Positions 62,303 to 64,000 of a stretch of 64,000 bases of DNA are shown piece after piece. Location: positions 8,902,990 to 8,966,989 of the forward strand of contig OY720102.1 in NCBI GenBank assembly GCA_963082875.1, given 5' to 3'. The stretch is from Corella eumyota. Taxonomy: Eukaryota; Chordata; Ascidiacea; Phlebobranchia; Corellidae. Every line of letters starts with the position of its first letter. Positions within the stretch are counted from its first letter, which is position 1. Below the pieces are notes generated by a model that saw nothing but the letters and a program-made list of their open reading frames with translations, was not told the DNA's origin and searched no databases. The translations under genes and the position numbers were made by a program.

Positions 62303-64000
62303 CAAATTTTGCAATTGTGTGGGCTAATTTTTATCATAGGCGCCAGAATTTTCAAATTTTGCAATTGAGTGGGCTTATTTTTATCATAGGCGCCAGAGTT
62401 TTTAATTTTTGCATTTGGGTGGGTTAATCCTAATTATTGGCGCCAGAATTTTCAAATTTTGCAATTGGTTGGGCTAATCTTAATCATAAGCGCCAGAATT
62501 TTTAATTTTTGCAATTAGGTGGGCTAATCCTAATCATAGGCGCCAGAATTATCAAATTTTGCAATTGGGTGGGCTAATCCTAATCATATGCCCAAGAAAT
62601 TCCAAATTTTGCAATTAGGTTGGTTAATCCTAATCATAAGCGGCAGAAATTTCAAATTTTGCAATTGTGTGGGCAAATTTTTATCATAAGCCCCAGAATT
62701 TTCGAATTTTGCAATTGGGTGGGTTAATCTAAATCATAGGCCCCAGAATTTTTAATTTTTGCAATTGGGTGGGCTAATTTTTATTATTGGCGCCATAATT
62801 TTTAATTTTTGCAATTGGGTGGGCTAATCTTAATCATAGGCGCCAGAATTTCCAAATTTTCCAATTGAGTGGGCTAATCCTAATCATATGAGCCAAAATT
62901 TTTAAAATTTGCCATTGGATAGGCTAATCTTATTCATAGGCGCACGAATTTTTAAATTTTACAATGGAGTAGGCTAATCCTAAACATAAGCTCCAGAAAT
63001 TCCAAATTTTGCAATTGTGTGGGTTAATTTTTATCATAGGCGCCAGAATTTTCAAATTTTGCAATTGGGTGGGCTCTTCGTAATCATAAGCGCCAGAAAT
63101 TCCAAATTTTGCAATTGTGTGAACTAATTTTTATCATAGGCGCCAGAATTTTCAAATTTTGGAATTGGGTAGGATAATTCTCATCATAGGCGCCAGAATT
63201 TTTAAATTTTGCAATTGGGTGGGCTAATCCTAATCATAGGCGTCAGAATTTCCAAATTTTGCAATTAGATGGCCTAATTTTTATTTTAGGCGCCATAATT
63301 TTGCATTTGGGTGGGCTAATCCTAATCATAGGCGCCAGAATTTTCAAATTTTGCAATTGGGTGGGCTAATCCTAATCATATGCGCCAAAATTTTTAAATT
63401 TTGCAATTGTATGGGCTAATCTTAATCATAGGCCCCAGAATTTCCAAATTTTACAATTGGGTTGGTTAATTTTGATTATAAGCAACAGAATTTTTAATTT
63501 TTGCATTTGGGTGGGCTAATCCTAATCATATGCGCCAGAATTTCCAAATTCTGCAATTGAGTGGGCTAATCCTAATCACACGCGCCAAAATTTTTAAATT
63601 TTGTCATTGGATGGGCAAATCTTAATCATAGGCGCTCGAATTTTCAAATTTTGCAATTGGGTGGGCTAATCCTAATCATAAGCGCCAGAAATTCCGAATT
63701 TTGCAATTGTGTGAGCTAATTTTTATCATAGGCTCTAGAATTTTCAAATTTTGCAATTGGGTGGCCTAATATTATTTATAGGCGCCAGAACTATTAATTG
63801 TTGCAATTGGGTGGGCTAATTTCTATCATTGGCGCCAGAATTTTCAAATTTTGCAATTGGGTATGATAATCCTCATCATAGGCGCCAGAATTTTCAAATT
63901 TTGCAATTGGATTGGATAATCGTTATCATAAGCGCCAGAATTTCCAAATTTTGCAATTGTGTGGGCTAATTTTTTTCATAGGCGCCAGAATTTTCAAATT
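62303..64000 (+). repeat. 4.79-kb tandem block, copy 2, cut by the window end
   Basis: The first 1.7 kb of a second copy of 57511-62302. It has its own single-base variants, such as CATATGAGCC near 62885 and GGCGCACGAA near 62939, against CATATGCGCC and GGCGCTCGAA in copy 1. The copy continues beyond the window, so its true length and right boundary are unknown. Confidence 0.83.

Larger units (their letters stand above)
1..64000 (+). repeat. Satellite DNA array, 50-bp monomer, about 1,280 head-to-tail copies
   Basis: The whole window is built of a 50-bp monomer that begins CAAATTTTGC, continues AATTGGGTGGGCTAATC, and ends GGCGCCAGAATTTT. All copies read in the same direction; I saw no inverted copy and no unique sequence or foreign insertion. 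Over 64 kb the 50-bp register drifts by only 56 bases, all explained by a few short monomers. Monomers differ from the consensus at several positions each, but the variants recur in a fixed order (higher-order repeat). There is no coding capacity: on the plus strand the consensus has TAA at 23 and 29 and TAG at 35; on the minus strand TAG twice and TGA; the 50-bp period moves these stops through all three frames every 150 bp. Array type, length and uniform orientation indicate eukaryotic heterochromatic satellite DNA. Species and chromosomal position cannot be told from the sequence. Confidence 0.98.

Noticed and set aside
1-64000. CRISPR array
   Set aside because: Spacing is regular, but there are no unique spacers between constant repeats; the whole 50-bp unit repeats and variation is shared between distant copies in HOR order.
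1-64000. Protein-coding repeat gene (for example a low-complexity or repeat protein)
   Set aside because: The 50-bp period is not a multiple of 3, and stops on both strands fall in all frames about every 150 bp. Chance open stretches are short and follow the monomer variants.
1-64000. Telomere or telomere-associated TTAGG repeat
   Set aside because: The motif occurs only twice per monomer, with altered spacing, inside an otherwise unrelated 50-bp unit.
1-64000. G-quadruplex array from GGGTGGG
   Set aside because: Each monomer has at most two short G runs and the next pair is about 45 bases away, too far for an ordinary quadruplex; many variants interrupt the runs.
1-64000. CENP-B box and therefore a proven centromere
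   Set aside because: I saw no stretch matching the TTCG....A..CGGG pattern. Centromere identity cannot be decided from sequence alone.
1-64000. Naming the satellite as pea PisTR-B or assigning a species
   Set aside because: Only the monomer length agrees with what I remember; I cannot compare sequences here.

Overview
The whole 64 kb window is one uninterrupted satellite DNA array. The basic unit is a 50-bp monomer, A+T rich (the consensus I read by eye is about 40% G+C). It repeats head to tail about 1,280 times, always in the same orientation, from the first base to the last, so the array continues beyond both ends. I find no protein-coding gene, RNA gene, transposon, CRISPR array or promoter. 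The monomer carries stop triplets on both strands, and because 50 is not a multiple of 3 they fall in every frame. Such an array indicates a eukaryotic nuclear genome and probably heterochromatin (pericentromeric, subtelomeric or a knob), but the sequence does not identify the species. Some plants, for example pea with PisTR-B, have 50-bp satellites; I know of that match by monomer length only.

The array is not a simple tandem repeat. The monomers are diverged variants that recur in a fixed order, forming a higher-order repeat (HOR). The cleanest HOR has 33 different monomers (1,650 bp), seen at 45419-47068 and 54261-55910. Nearly everything else can be read as this 33-monomer ladder with runs of monomers deleted, duplicated or joined at chimeric monomers. 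I number the variants m1 to m33, starting at the monomer that contains CTCTTCG. Within a monomer I count the first C of CAAATTTTGC as position 1.

Layout: 1-2850, mixed HOR variants; 2851-7828, two tandem copies of a 2.49-kb block; 7829-9078, mixed variants; 9079-12978, a local expansion of 11- and 14-monomer units (550 and 700 bp); 12979-13627, ordinary ladder; 13628-15277, 12-monomer units (600 bp); 15178-29971, two tandem copies of a 7.4-kb block; 21925-45618, a very recent tandem duplication of 11.8-11.9 kb that contains a third copy of the 7.4-kb block and nested 2.75-kb repeats; 44069-60452, two copies of a 7.5-kb block 8,842 bp apart, with a 1,850-bp tandem duplication between and inside them; 57511-64000, a 4,792-bp tandem duplication running off the end.

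Nearly all block offsets are multiples of 50 bp minus a few bases, and those few bases are accounted for by small deletions inside the blocks. This is the pattern expected of in-register unequal exchange or a similar homology-driven process, with occasional replication slippage inside monomers. Single variants, micro-deletions and chimeric monomers act as markers from which the order of the duplications can be read.
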